Shown in pieces: positions 47,044-58,279 of a stretch of 64,000 nucleotides of DNA. Under the pieces are notes generated by a model that saw only the letters and a list, made by a program, of their open reading frames with translations, did no database searches and had not been told where the DNA came from. A program made the translations under genes and the position numbers. The DNA is from Artemia franciscana (lineage: Eukaryota > Arthropoda > Branchiopoda > Anostraca > Artemiidae): NCBI RefSeq assembly GCF_032884065.1, contig NC_088866.1:34180115-34244114 (forward strand), written 5' to 3'. How positions within the stretch are numbered: position 1 is the first letter of the stretch; the number at the start of each line of letters is the position of its first letter.

Positions 47044-47435
47044 CTATAAGAAAAAAAACCGCATTAAATCCAAATTCATAGATTAAATGGAAAAAGATCA
47101 GCCAAGATGAGGAAAAAACTTTGTATTTGTAAACAATAATCCATGCGTCATAGAAATTTCTTTTTGGTCTTTACCGCCTGAGACTGATCCTCTTTCATTG
47201 GTTTTACGTTCTATCAGCCCAATAGAGCTAATAAAAAATTGAGAAAGTAAAATAGTGACGCTACACTCCACTATTTTACCGGCTCAAATTTGTTATTTGA
47301 ATGGCTGAAAACATAGAGTAGGGCGTCCTCCTCCCACTATATGCTACACCCCTACCAACAACTAGAGTAAATGATACCAGTTCACCCCTTGCGATCAGGA
47401 AGGCGTCCACTAGGCGCAATCAAGAGGCTCCGGTT
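47044..47435. other. Intronic, no feature seen
   Basis: Short AT-rich stretch upstream of the zinc-finger acceptor. Confidence 0.4.
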
Positions 47436-48060
47436 GAAGTACCTTTAAGGGGCATTTTTTTCTAATTAAATTTAAATAACAAGGAGTCAAACGCTAAATC
47501 AATATTGATCAAATTTAAAATTGGAAGAGCTTCTAATTCCAAATATGCAAGCAATGGTTTAAGCAAAGAAGTTTTCAAAAAGACATAAATCCCCCTTCAC
47601 AAAAAAAAGTATTTGGTATCGTCCATTGGGCGTACATCAGAAGGTTTCCCATCTGAAGTACCTTTAAGGGGCATTTTTTTCTAATTAAATTTAAATAACA
47701 AGGAGTCAAACGCTAAATCAAGATTGATCAAATTTAAAATTGGAAGAGCTTCTAATTCCAAATATGCAAGCAATGGTTTAAGCAAAGAAGTTTTCAAAAA
47801 GACATCAATCCCCCTTCACAAAAAAAGTATTTGGAATCGTCCATTGGGCGTACATCAGAAGGTTTCCCATCTGAAGTACCTTTAAGGGTTTTTTTTTTTT
47901 TTTTTTTGATTTAGATGACAAAGCAAATTCAAAACTGACAGATTCCCTTTTTCCAATCAATGAGGCAATAGCTTAAGTGAAGAAAGTTTTCAAAAAATCA
48001 CCGAGCCTTGTTCACAAAAAAGTATTAAGTATCGTCCAAGGCGTTCCTCAGAACGCCTTG
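47436..48060 (+). repeat. ~218-bp tandem repeat, 2.8 copies
   Basis: GAAGTACCTTTAAGGGGCAT starts units at 47436, 47655 and 47873. The first two differ by a handful of bases (for example CAATATTGATC versus CAAGATTGATC). The third is strongly diverged but keeps GAAGTTTTCAAAAA-like and GTATCGTCCA words. Confidence 0.9.
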
Positions 48061-48537
48061 GATTCTTCCCCAGATTCTCCTGTCGTAATTACCTTTACTT
48101 GCATGGACTACGTAATTTGGCAGAAAACACAGCAAAACGGCAGAAAACGCCGCTTTCCCGTGGCGCTTTTTGGTCACTTTAAAGAAGCTGTAAAACTTTT
48201 AATTTCCTTTGTAATGAGCCCTCTCTCTACCTTACGGAACCTTCGACTGAACAGGATTACCCCTGGAAAAAAGCAACAAATGAAAACACATTTGTGACAT
48301 TTTTTGGGAGGACACCATATATTCAACACTAATATTTGAATACAGGTAGAATTTTCAAGAATCCCTTATTTTCTTCATTCTTTTTATTTGTCTTAATTTA
48401 CCTTTGGTTATTCAGTCTTACATGTCAAAGGAATTATCCAGGGGGAATTGTCAGCGCTGTATTTTTTGCCTCAGGAATTTCCGAGAATTTTGGACGGGGA
48501 ATTTCCCGCTAGGAAAATTTTCCGGTTGAAAATTTTC

Positions 48538-49205
48538 ATTTGAAAGGAAATTGATATACCTAGGTGTTTTTGTGAGTACCAAAACATGATATCGAAAATA
48601 AAATACAATTTTCGACAAAAACTCGGCCTTCTTATACAAGATGATGTCATATTTGAATGACCCTGTTGTCTGATTCCCTGGGGTTCATTCTTTACTATAT
48701 CCAGCTAAGAAAATGCCGAAGGCTTCTCACCTGTCTGTGATATATGTCATAATCATAAAAGTCATGGTTCCAGCGATAACTGCAACCTAATAATGGACAA
48801 ACAACGGCCTACAGAAGCAAAAAAAAAAAATTGCTTGATACATCCATTTCCGGTGGAAGGAAAGAAAACGCTAGACCCTCTGTTTGAGGGTGCATTTGAA
48901 AGGAAATTGCTATACTTAGTTTTTTTATGAGTACCAAAACATAATATCGAAAATAAAATAAAATTTTTGACAAAAACTCGGTCTTCACATACAAGATGAT
49001 GTCATATTTGAATGACTCTGTTGCCTGGTTTTCTGGGGTTCATTCTTTACTATATCCAGTTAAGAACATGCCGAAGGCCTCTCTCCAGTCTGTGACATAT
49101 GGCATAATCATAAAAGTCATGATTGCAGCGATAAATGCAGCCTAATAAAGGACAAACAACTGCCCAAAGTAACCCCCCCCCAAAAAAAAAAATTGCTTGA
49201 TATAT
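48538..49205 (+). repeat. ~310-bp direct duplication, period ~357
   Basis: 48538-48841 and 48895-49205 both run TTTGAAAGGAAATTG, GAGTACCAAAACAT, CGAAAATAAAATA, ACAAGATGATGTCATATTTG, GGGGTTCATTCTTTACTATA and AATTGCTTGATA. Roughly nine-tenths identical by eye. Confidence 0.88.
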
Positions 49206-49212
49206 CAATTTT

Positions 49213-49290
49213 TTGACATTACTGCAGAACGATTCGAACTTCAATCTTCTTTTGCAGGGGAGGGAGTACTTTAGCCACTGCACTGCCATT
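49213..49290 (-). repeat. tRNA-derived SINE or tRNA pseudogene (candidate)
   Basis: Minus strand: GGCAGTGCAGTGGCTAAAGT (A-box-like), CCCCTGCAAAAGAAGATTGA, then AGTTCGAATCG (B-box GTTCGAATC). A to B spacing is near tRNA length, but the acceptor and anticodon stems do not pair well. Confidence 0.45.
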
Positions 49291-50640
49291 GCTCACCAGT
49301 CCCTGGGGTAAGATCTAGTTTTGGTGAAAAATTTCTCAAATGGTTATCAGAAGATTCACTACAATAATGTGGAATGCTATAACTTGCATTATCTGCGTCA
49401 ATTATTTCAAAGGTTGTTAAAAAAAAGAACAACCTGACTATTAAACGTGACAAGACCAATCCGAACAGCTAAAATAAAGGACATGGAAAATATGTCTGAG
49501 GTAATGATGAACGATAATGAATCGCAAAGAATATGCAGTTAGAAGACAAGCAACAGTCTGGACCCACGAACGTAACAGGACTAATCTAAAGAGCTAAAGC
49601 AAAGGGCATTGAAAAAATGTTTGAGGTAATGATGAACGAAAATGAAGAGCAAAGACATAACCCTTGTAAAGCCCGGAATCAACTACCAACAATCAGATTC
49701 CGGTTACGGAACCAACAATGTTGGTTCCAATTACGGTCACATTCATCTATATCCATATTAGAATTTCAAGAGCAAATTACGTAATTTTCCCCCAGGGGTG
49801 GAATCACTTTTGGTTTTGTGACGCATGCGCAAAAATCAAGTTGAATTGCAAAAATGTTGTAATATGAAATATTATGTTAGAAGACAAATCACAATTACAA
49901 TGGAATGAAGGAACGTGTCATTATAGCACCCAAAAGGCATGTCGAAATACATTTAAATAAAGAACTGAACACTGGTACATTTACATATAGAAATTCATTT
50001 ACCTAAAAGAACAAAACATTTGTATATTTATATTTAGAACTGAACACTGCTATTTCTAAATAAGGACCAAATAGAATAAAATTCTCAGTAGACACCTCCT
50101 AAAGGAGTTCTTTTTTCAGAACACATCAACTATTTTTTAGAAAAATTATTGACCGGGGCTCGCTCTTTGCTGGGCTAAAGCTAGTGATGAAGTCATGAAA
50201 ACCAACTTTGAAAACGTGGCCTGACAGATAAGAGTTGGATTCATAGAAACAGCTAAGTTGTGTGGCTTATTTTGTACGGCTGAGTACATAAGGAATGTCC
50301 GGGTCCGTAGCTTCAGTTCTTACTTTTTGCCCCTAAAACCACTTGTGTTGTTCTTGGAATTTTTCATATTGTAATCTAGTCTACTGATGGAGTTCAAGTA
50401 AAGTATTATTTTTACTTCTTTTAAGACTAGAGAATCTAAATATGATGTCAAAATTCAATATTTAATGCTATTTTAAGCATAACCTGCCTGGTATGGCACT
50501 TGGATCTTAACATTTATTAAATTAAAAACAAAAAGCTTTTTTAACTGAAGTAAAGGCCCTGAAAGTGTCAAGTCAATACCCTTAAGCCGTGCTTAATATA
50601 TTGCGCATACACTTTTGATAATCTGGAAGCAAATAGAGCA
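49291..50640. other. Intronic, one weak tandem repeat
   Basis: 49446-49520 and 49570-49645 share GCTAAAATAAAGGACATGGA / GCTAAAGCAAAGGGCATTGA and GAGGTAATGATGAACGA, period ~123. Otherwise no feature. Confidence 0.45.
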
Positions 50641-51084
50641 ATTTGATTTCATTCGGCACCCCCTTGACATTCCATGAAGTTTTCACTTTAATAGCCTATT
50701 CAGACAAACCCAGGAGAAAACAACCCCCCCCCTTCCCAATGATAAACCCTCTTGGTAAAAAATGGACACACGGCACAATTTGTAACCCATACCCGGAGGG
50801 CTGTGGTTGGCGTGGCGTCACCGGAGGCATAGTTATTAGAACTTTCGATTATTTTGAACAAAATTGCTGTTCAAATTTTGACCAGTGTTGGGCTTGGGAT
50901 GTCTAAAAAGAACAAGAGAGACTAGATGACCTCTAATCACTTTCCAGCATCCCCTTCAACAAGCCCTCAGAGTTTCAACTTAATAACCTCAGCTGTTTCT
51001 GAGAGATTTTTGATACGCCTTTTTGACGACCAGCGTGCAAATAATATGTTTTCATCAATATCCCATAAATATTATCTGATAGTA
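50640..51084 (+). repeat. Worn piece of the A-F element family
   Basis: ATTTGTAACCCATACCCGGA, GGGCTGTGGTTGG, GGCATAGTTATTAGAACTTT and GACCTCTAATCACTTTCCAG follow the family order with heavy divergence. Non-coding. Confidence 0.5.
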
Positions 51085-52735
51085 GTCCGCAATCCCTCGC
51101 TCTTTACGCTAAAGCTTTTAATTGTTTTAAAAAGTAGAATTTTGGCAGAGTCAAACTTCAGCGTAAAGAGCGAGGGATTGCGGAGGGGACAACCCATTTC
51201 ATATACGGAGTAATTTCTGTTCGTTTTAAGTTTTAATGTTGCTCCTTACTTTCAGCTAAAAAAATTAGTTTTTTTTATTTAATTTCTGAACGTTTTTGAA
51301 TTAATGCATGTTTGGTTTTGGCTCTCCGCACATAAATTATTAAAATGAAATCTGTATATTAATTCTTTTTTTGGCTAAATGGCTTTCTCTTAGTTTTGAT
51401 CAGACGATTTTGGGAAATAAGGGGTGGAGAAGGAGGCCTAGTTGCCCTCCAATTTTTCGGTTACTTAAAAAGGCAACTAGAACTTTTAATTTTTAATGAA
51501 CGTTTTTATTAGTAAAAAATGCACGTAACTTAAGAATTAACTTACGTAACAAACTTTCATAACCTTATATTTTTATTATGTATACGAGGGGGTTTGTACC
51601 CTCGTTAATACCTCGCTCTTTACACTAAATCGTAAGTTTTGTCCCAATTCTTTAAGAATGACCCCTGAATCAGAAAGGCCGTAGAATAAATAGTTGAAAT
51701 TACTAAAAATACTTTAGCATAAAGAGCAAGGTATTTATCTCCTAAATACCTCGCTCTTTATGCGAAAGTATTTTTAGAACCCCTCATAGGCGTAATTATC
51801 TCTGTTCGTTTTAAGTTTCAATGCTACTTCTTCCTTTCATTTGAAAAAACGTTTTCATGTTTATTTTTCATTGTTTTCTTATAGTAATGCTAGAGAATCC
51901 TGCGCCCTCTTCATTGAATTTTTCTTCCCCCGTGACAGATTCCTCCAAGGAAAGATCCTCCAACATAGCCCCCTCTCCTCAGCCCCACCCCCAAACAAAA
52001 TAAAATCCCCCTGAAAACATCTGTACACTTCCCAATAACCATTACTATACGTAAACACTGGTCAAAGTTTGTAACTTGCAGCCCCTCCCCCAGGGATTGT
52101 GGGGGAGTAAGTCATCCCCAAAGACATAGTTATTATGGTTTTTGACTATGCTGAACAAAACGGCTATCTCAAAATTTTGATCCGTTGACTTTGGAAAAAA
52201 ATGAGCGTGGGAGGGGGCCTAGATGCCCTCCAATTTTTTTGGTCACTTAAAAAGGGCACTAGAACTTTTCATTTCCGTTAGAATGAGCCCTCTTACGACA
52301 TTCTAGGACCACTTGGTCGATACGATGACCCCTGGGGAAAAGAAAAAAAAAACAAAAAACAAACAAACAAATAAACACGCACCCGTGATTTGTCTTCTGG
52401 CAAAAAATACAAAATTCCACATTTTTGTAGATAGGAGCTTGAAACTTCTACGGTATGGTTCTCTGATACGCTGAATCTGATGGCGTCATTTTCGTTAAGA
52501 TCCTACGACTTTTAGGGGGTGTTTCCCCCTATTTTCTTAAATAAGGCAAATTTTCTCAGGCTCGTAACTTTTGATGGGTAAGACTAAACTTGATGAAACT
52601 TATATATTTAAAATCAGCATTAAAATGCGATTCTTTTGATGTAGCTATTGATATAAAAATTCATTTTTTTAGAGTTTTGGTTACTATTGAGCCGGGTCGC
52701 TCCTTACTACAGTTCGTTACCACACGAACTGTTTG
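51085..52735 (+). mobile_element. Palindrome-headed element, copy C (left-truncated)
   Basis: Begins inside the left palindrome arm at GTCCGCAATCCCTCGCTCTT, has the complete right arm, the middle and the tail, and ends with CAGTTCGTTACCACACGAACTG (a 2-base insertion in the hairpin) then TTTGA. Very close to A and D by eye. Confidence 0.87.
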
Positions 52736-52896
52736 ATACTTATCAATCCTAGTAAACACGACAGATACTCATGTCAGAAATTTGAGACGCTTTCTCTTTT
52801 CTTGTTTGTTTGTACGTGAGCTACGGTAAGGTTTCAAACTGGCTTGAGGATTAAAAAAAATTAAAGATTGTTCAAAACATGCTAATTCTTACTAAG

Positions 52897-54258
52897 ATTA
52901 AATAAAAAAAACTAATTTTTTTAGCTGAAAGTAAGGAGCGACATTAAAACTTAAAACGAACAGAAATTACTCCGTATATGAAATGAGTTGTCCCCTCCAC
53001 AATCCCTCGCTCTTTACGCTAAAGCTTTTAATTGTTTTAAAAGGTAGAATTGTGGCAAAGAGTCAAACTTTAGCGTAAAGAGCGAGGGATTGTGGAGGGG
53101 ACAACTCATTTCATATACGGAGTAATTTCTGTTCGTTTTAAGTTTTAATGTCGCTCCTTACTTTCAGCTAAAAAAAATAGTTTTTTTTTATTTAATTTCT
53201 GAACGTTTTTGAATTAATGCATGTTTGGTTTTGGCTCTCCGCACATAAATTATTAAAATGAAATTTGTATATTAATTCTTTTTTTGGCTAAATGGCTTTC
53301 TCTTAGTTTTGATCAGACGATTTTGAGAAATAAGGGGTGGAGAAGGAGGCCTAGTTGCCCTCCAATTTTTCGGTTACTTAAAAAGGCAACTAGAACTTTT
53401 AATTTTTAATGAACATTTTTATTAGTAAAAAATATACGTAACTTAAGAATTAACTTACGTAACAAACTTTCATAACCTTTTATTTTTATTATGTATACGA
53501 GGGTGTTTGTACCCTCGTTAATACCTCGCTCTTTTCAATAAATCGTAAGTTTTGTCCCAATTCTTTAAGAATGACCCCTGAATCAGAAAGGCCGTAGAAT
53601 AAATAGTTGAAATTACTAAAAATACTTTAGCATAAAGAGCAAGGTATTTATCTCCTCCTAAATACCTCGCTCTTTATGCTAAAGTATTTTTAAAACCCCT
53701 CATATGCGTAATAATCTCTGTTCGTTTTAAGTTTCAATGCTACTTCTTCCTTTCATTTGAAAAAACGTTTTCATGTTTATTTTTCATTGTTTTCTTATAG
53801 TAATGCTAGAGAATCCTGCGCCCTTGTCATTGAATTTTTCTTCCCCCATGACAGATTCCTCGAAGGAAAGATCCTCCAACATAGCCCACCCCCCTCAGCC
53901 CCACCCCCAAACAAAATAAAATCCCCCTGAAAACGTCTGTACACTTCCCAATAACCATTACTATATGTAAACACTGGTCAAAGTTGTAACTTGCAGCCCC
54001 TCCCCCAGGGACTGTGGGGGAGTAAGTCATCCCCAAAGACATAGTTATTATGGTTTTCGACTATGCTGAACAAAATGGCTATCTCAAAATTTTGATCCGT
54101 TGACTTTGGGAAAAAAATGAGCGTGGGAGGGGGCCTAGATGCCCTCCAATTTTTTTGGTCACTTAAAAAGGGCACTAGAACTTTTCATTTCCGTTAGAAT
54201 GAGCTCTCTTGCGATATTCTAGGATCACTTGGTCGATACGATGACCCCTGGGGAAAAG

Positions 54259-54332
<74 letters not shown>

Positions 54333-54692
54333 AACACGCACCCGTGATTTGTCTTCTGGCAAAAAATACAAAATTCCACATTTTTGTAGGTAGGAGCTTG
54401 AAACTTCTACAGTAGGGTTCTCTGATACGCTGAATCTGATGGTGTCATTTTCGTTAAGATCCTACCACTTTTAGGGGGTGTTTCCCCCTATTTTCCTAAA
54501 TAAGGCAAATTTTCTCAGGCTCGTAACTTTTGATAGGTAAGACTAAACTTGATGAAACTTATATATTTAAAATCAGCATTAAAGTGCGATTCTTTTAATG
54601 TAGCTATTGATATCAAAGTTCAATTTTTTAGAGTTTGGTTACTATTGAGCCGGGTCGCTCCTTACTACAGTTCGTTACCACGAACTGTTTGA
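52897..54692 (+). mobile_element. Palindrome-headed element, copy D (full length)
   Basis: Complete head palindrome 52897-53195, middle inverted words at ~53515-53700, hairpin tail 54668-54687. Contains a 72-base poly-A at 54259-54330 where A and C have a mixed A/CAAA tract. Lies ~160 bp after copy C in the same orientation. Confidence 0.88.
54259..54330. repeat. Poly-A tract, 72 bases
   Basis: Uninterrupted; specific to copy D. Confidence 0.97.
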
Positions 54693-55036
54693 TTAGAGAA
54701 AAGAGGGCAATGACACGAGTTGCATTTCAACCCCGAACTTCAGTTTTTAAAAACGCCTATTCACCATAATCCATGTTTGACACCTCAAGACAAGTAGAAA
54801 AAATTAAAATGGATTTAATATTGTTTGGTTTATCCTGGACAATAGAAATTATTATGGCACAGAATTATCTGTTTCTATAATACACATTTATTGCTAATCT
54901 TAAAAAAAAAATAGTTACTGAATTTACTTGACCGTTTATTCCACTTTCTTTCATAATTAAATTTTTCAACGTTAAGGACTTGTTTTTGTTGAACATACAT
55001 CTAAAAATAAAGACGAAAAAAAGATTTCGAACGAAA
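54693..55036. other. Spacer between the facing tails of copies D and E
   Basis: 344 bp of AT-rich sequence with no feature seen. It would be the loop if D and E paired. Confidence 0.5.
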
Positions 55037-56744
55037 TCAAACAGTTCGTGGTAACGAACTGTAGTAAGGAGCGACCCGGCTCAATAGTAACCATAACTCT
55101 AAAAAATGGAATTTTGATACAATAGCTACATCAAAAGAATCGCATTTTAATGCTGGTTTTAAATATATAAGTTTCATCAAGTTTAGTCTTACCCATCAAA
55201 AGTTACGAGCCTGAGAAAATTTGGGGGAAACGCCCCCTAAAAGTCATAAAATCTTAACGAAAATCACACCATCAGATTCAGCGTATCAGAGAACCCTACT
55301 GTAGAAGTTTTGAGTTCCTCTCTACAAAAATGTGGAATTTTGCATTTTTTGCCAGAAGGCAGATCACGGATGCGTGTTTATTTGTTTTTTTTGTTTTTTT
55401 TTGTTTTTTTTTCTTTTTCCCAGGGGTGATCGTATCGACCCAGTTGTCCTAGAATGTTGCAAGAGGGCTCATTCTAACGGAAATGAAAAGTTCTAGTGCC
55501 CTTTTTAAGTGACCAAAAAAATTGGAGGGCACCTAGGCCCCCTCCCACGCTAATTATTTTCCCAAAGTCAACGGATCAAAATTCTGAGATAGCCATTTTA
55601 TTCAGCGTAGTCGAAAAACCTTATAACTATGTCTTTGGGGACGACTTACTCCCCCACAGTCCCCGTGGGTGGGGCAACAAGTTACAAACTTTGACCTGTG
55701 CTTACATATAGTAATGGTTATTGGGAAGTATACAGGCGTTTTCAGGAGGATTTTTTTGGTTTGGGGGAGGGGTTGAGAAGAGGGGGATATGCTGGGGGAA
55801 CTTTCCTTAGAGAATTTGTAATGGGAGAAGAAAATTTCCATGAAGGGAGAGCAGGATATAGGCTACTAGCATTATTTAAAAAAAAACAATTAAAAAATAA
55901 AAGTGAAAAAGCTTTTTCAGCTGGAAGTAAGGAACAGCAATAAAACTTAAAACAAACAGAAATTATTACCCATATGAGGGACTCACCTCCTTCTAATACC
56001 TCGCTCTTTACGCTAAAGTATTTTCAGTAATTTCAACTACTTATTCTACGGCTTTTGTGATTCAGGGGGTCATTCTTAATGAATTGGGATAAAATTTAAG
56101 CTTTAGTGTAAAGAGCGAGGTACTGACGATGGGGCGAATCCCCTCATATATGTAATAAAAACATGAGAATACAAAAGTTCTTTACGTAAGCTAATTTATA
56201 AGTTACGTAAATCTTTTACCAATAAAAAGATTCGTAAAAAATTAAAAGTTCTAGTTGCCTTTTTAATTAACCAAAAAATCGGGGGGCAACTAGGTTTCGT
56301 CCCCCGCTCTTTTTATCTCAAAATCATTCGATCAAAATTATGAGAAAGCCATTAAGCCAAAAAAAAAAAATATGCAAATTTCGTTTTGATTATTCCTCTG
56401 CGGAGAGCCAAAATCAAAACATGCATTGATTCAAAAACGTTCAGAAATTAAATAAAAAAACAAGTTTTTTTAACTGAAAGTAAGGAGCGACATTAAAACT
56501 TAAAACGCACAGAAATTACTTCGTATATGAAAGAGGCTGCTTCCTCATCAACGCCCCGCTCTTTACGCTAAAGTTTTTTACTGTTTTAAAAAGAAGAATT
56601 GAGAGAAAGAGTCAAACTTTAGCGTAAAGAGCGGGGCGTTGATGAGGAAGCAGCCTCTTTCATATACAAAGTAATTTCTGTGCGTTTTAAGTTTTAATGT
56701 CGCTCCTTACTTTCAGTTAAAAAAAATTGTTTTTTTTATTTAAT
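55037..56744 (-). mobile_element. Palindrome-headed element, copy E (inverted)
   Basis: Starts TCAAA, then hairpin CAGTTCGTGGTAACGAACTG (55042-55061) and GTAAGGAGCGACCCGGCTCA, and ends with the head palindrome 56449-56744, whose arms include CAACGCCCCGCTCTTTACGC and its mirror. More diverged from A, C and D than those are from each other. Confidence 0.88.
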
Positions 56745-57769
56745 CAGTCAACAAAAACGAGTAAAAAACATAACAATCAATAACGCAAGTCTACCCACAT
56801 TAAAAAAAAAACATAAGGCAAATCTATTTTTATTTCATAAACAGATAATGTATATTACAACTATAAAAAGTAATATAGAAAGAGCAAGTCAAAAGAAAAT
56901 CTCACATTCTATTAATTTCTGTTATTTTAACGCACATAAAGACAATTCACAGATAGAAACAAGATTAAATAAAAAACAAATATTATTCATTAAGTTAATA
57001 GAAGAGACGAAAAAGTATTTTAAGAGGAGGGAGTCTGACTCCCTGACGACGCCCCAATACGAAGTTAGCTTTTAAAGTTAGAATTATAACAAGTAACTAT
57101 AATTCCGGCAATTTTAAAGGCGGAACTTTTAAGGCATAACACAGGACAAAGACATTTTCAAATTTTCCCTTGTTTAGAAAAAACAGAAAAATTTCTCGAA
57201 TGACATTTAAAAAAAAAACAAAAAACAAAGAAGTTTTTTTTATACAAAGAAATGTATAACACAGGACAAAGACATTTACAATTTTTCCTTTATTTAGAAA
57301 ATGCAGAAAAATTTCTGGGATGAGATTTTTCTACTCAGTCGACAGAACTAATATCTGCTTTGTTTTTATTTACAATCGACTTAATTCCAGAAACGTCAAT
57401 ATTTAGCAGATTATATACCAGCTATTGGATGGTAACAGCCTGGTTTTGGATTTAAATACATAAATTTTGACTTAAAGTCAACTGAAATTCCAGAAGTGCC
57501 CGTGTATGCAAAAACAAAGTACAAGCACTGGATAATTTGAAAGTTTACAGCTTCACATAAATAAATATTCCTATTATACATTAAATTTACCCAAGGTTGA
57601 TCTCATCAATAAACCATCTATCGATGACTCCATAATCTGCTAAATTTTAATGTTTATATAAAAAAAAGCTTGGTATTCTTGAGGAAGGTACTCCGCCAAT
57701 AAGACAGTGCTGTTGAAATGGGAACCAACCAATAACAGGTACATTAGGGTGTGTATTTCATAAAGCTCA
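56745..57769. other. Intronic; one ~115-bp direct duplication
   Basis: 57133-57208 and 57250-57325 share ATAACACAGGACAAAGACAT, TTTAGAAAA and CAGAAAAATTTCT. No gene seen. Confidence 0.5.
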
Positions 57770-58095
57770 GAGATTTAGGAAGATGAAATGCCACCCAGCC
57801 CTTCCCTTACCTAACATCCCTGTTTAAAAACCAGGATGCCATAAACTGACATGGCCCTTCCTTGCTATTTACCTCAGGGAGCCTTGAGGAAGAGAACATG
57901 CCCCTAACTTCCCCCAATTGACATCCCGTCTTAAAAACCTAGATGACACAAATTGATATGAATCCTAACAGTAATTTACCTCAAGAAAATCTTAGAAATA
58001 TGACATGCCCGTGATCTTCTTTGAGTGACATCCCTGCTTAGAAACCAGGATGGCACAAATTGATATGACCCCTCAAAGTCATTTTCCTCGAAAAT
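57770..58095 (-). repeat. 107-bp tandem repeat that begins within the zinc-finger exon
   Basis: On the minus strand the anchor CATATCAATTTGTGCCATCC (end of the third zinc-finger exon) recurs as CATATCAATTTGTGTCATCT and CATGTCAGTTTATGGCATCC. The three are spaced exactly 107 bp apart (positions 58049, 57942, 57835), each followed by GGTTT.TAA and a GGGATGTCA-like word. The first unit covers the last ~20 codons; the others lie in what would be the 3' UTR. Confidence 0.8.
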
Positions 58096-58279
58096 CTTTT
58101 CGGACATCCTTCCACTGGACATAGAAACGGTAGCTTGCCACCACATTCATAGGATACATGTCTACGATGCGACCTTTTAGATCGGTATGTCCTTCCACAT
58201 TTCCAACATTTAAAAATCTTTTGACCTCCTTCTGATAAAAGAATAATTGGATCATTTCCATACTGGACATAGATTTCAC
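58038..58279 (-). CDS. lola: lola-like alternative 3' terminal exon 3: CCHC + C2H2 zinc-finger pair
   Basis: The acceptor TTTTTTTTCTTTTGTAG| is followed by GT and EIYVQYGNDPIILLSEGGQK. Finger 1 is C24-x2-C27-x12-H40-x4-C45 (HVSYEC), and finger 2 is C53-x4-C58-x12-H71-x4-H76. The frame closes two residues after HP, giving 79 residues; the acidic/aromatic tail seen in the other two exons is missing. A longer ATG-started frame on the same strand (58079-58279) is in the wrong phase and hides this one. Phase and finger spacing match the 34.7- and 46.7-kb exons exactly. The stop lies inside a 107-bp tandem repeat, which may explain the shortened C-terminus. Confidence 0.85.

Noticed and set aside
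54175-54381. Poly-Phe frames
   Set aside because: Reverse translation of the 72-base poly-A tract in copy D.
53827-55711. Recurrent ~70-codon frame with MPFLSDQKNWRA / NHNNYVFGDDLLP in copies A-F (42407, 45034, 53978, 55496)
   Set aside because: It recurs because the DNA repeat recurs; the frames start and stop differently, break by indels and show no sign of protein-level constraint.
58079-58279. 66-codon frame MKSMSSMEMIQLFF
   Set aside because: Wrong phase of the third zinc-finger exon; the adjacent frame has both complete fingers and fits the splice phase of the sister exons.
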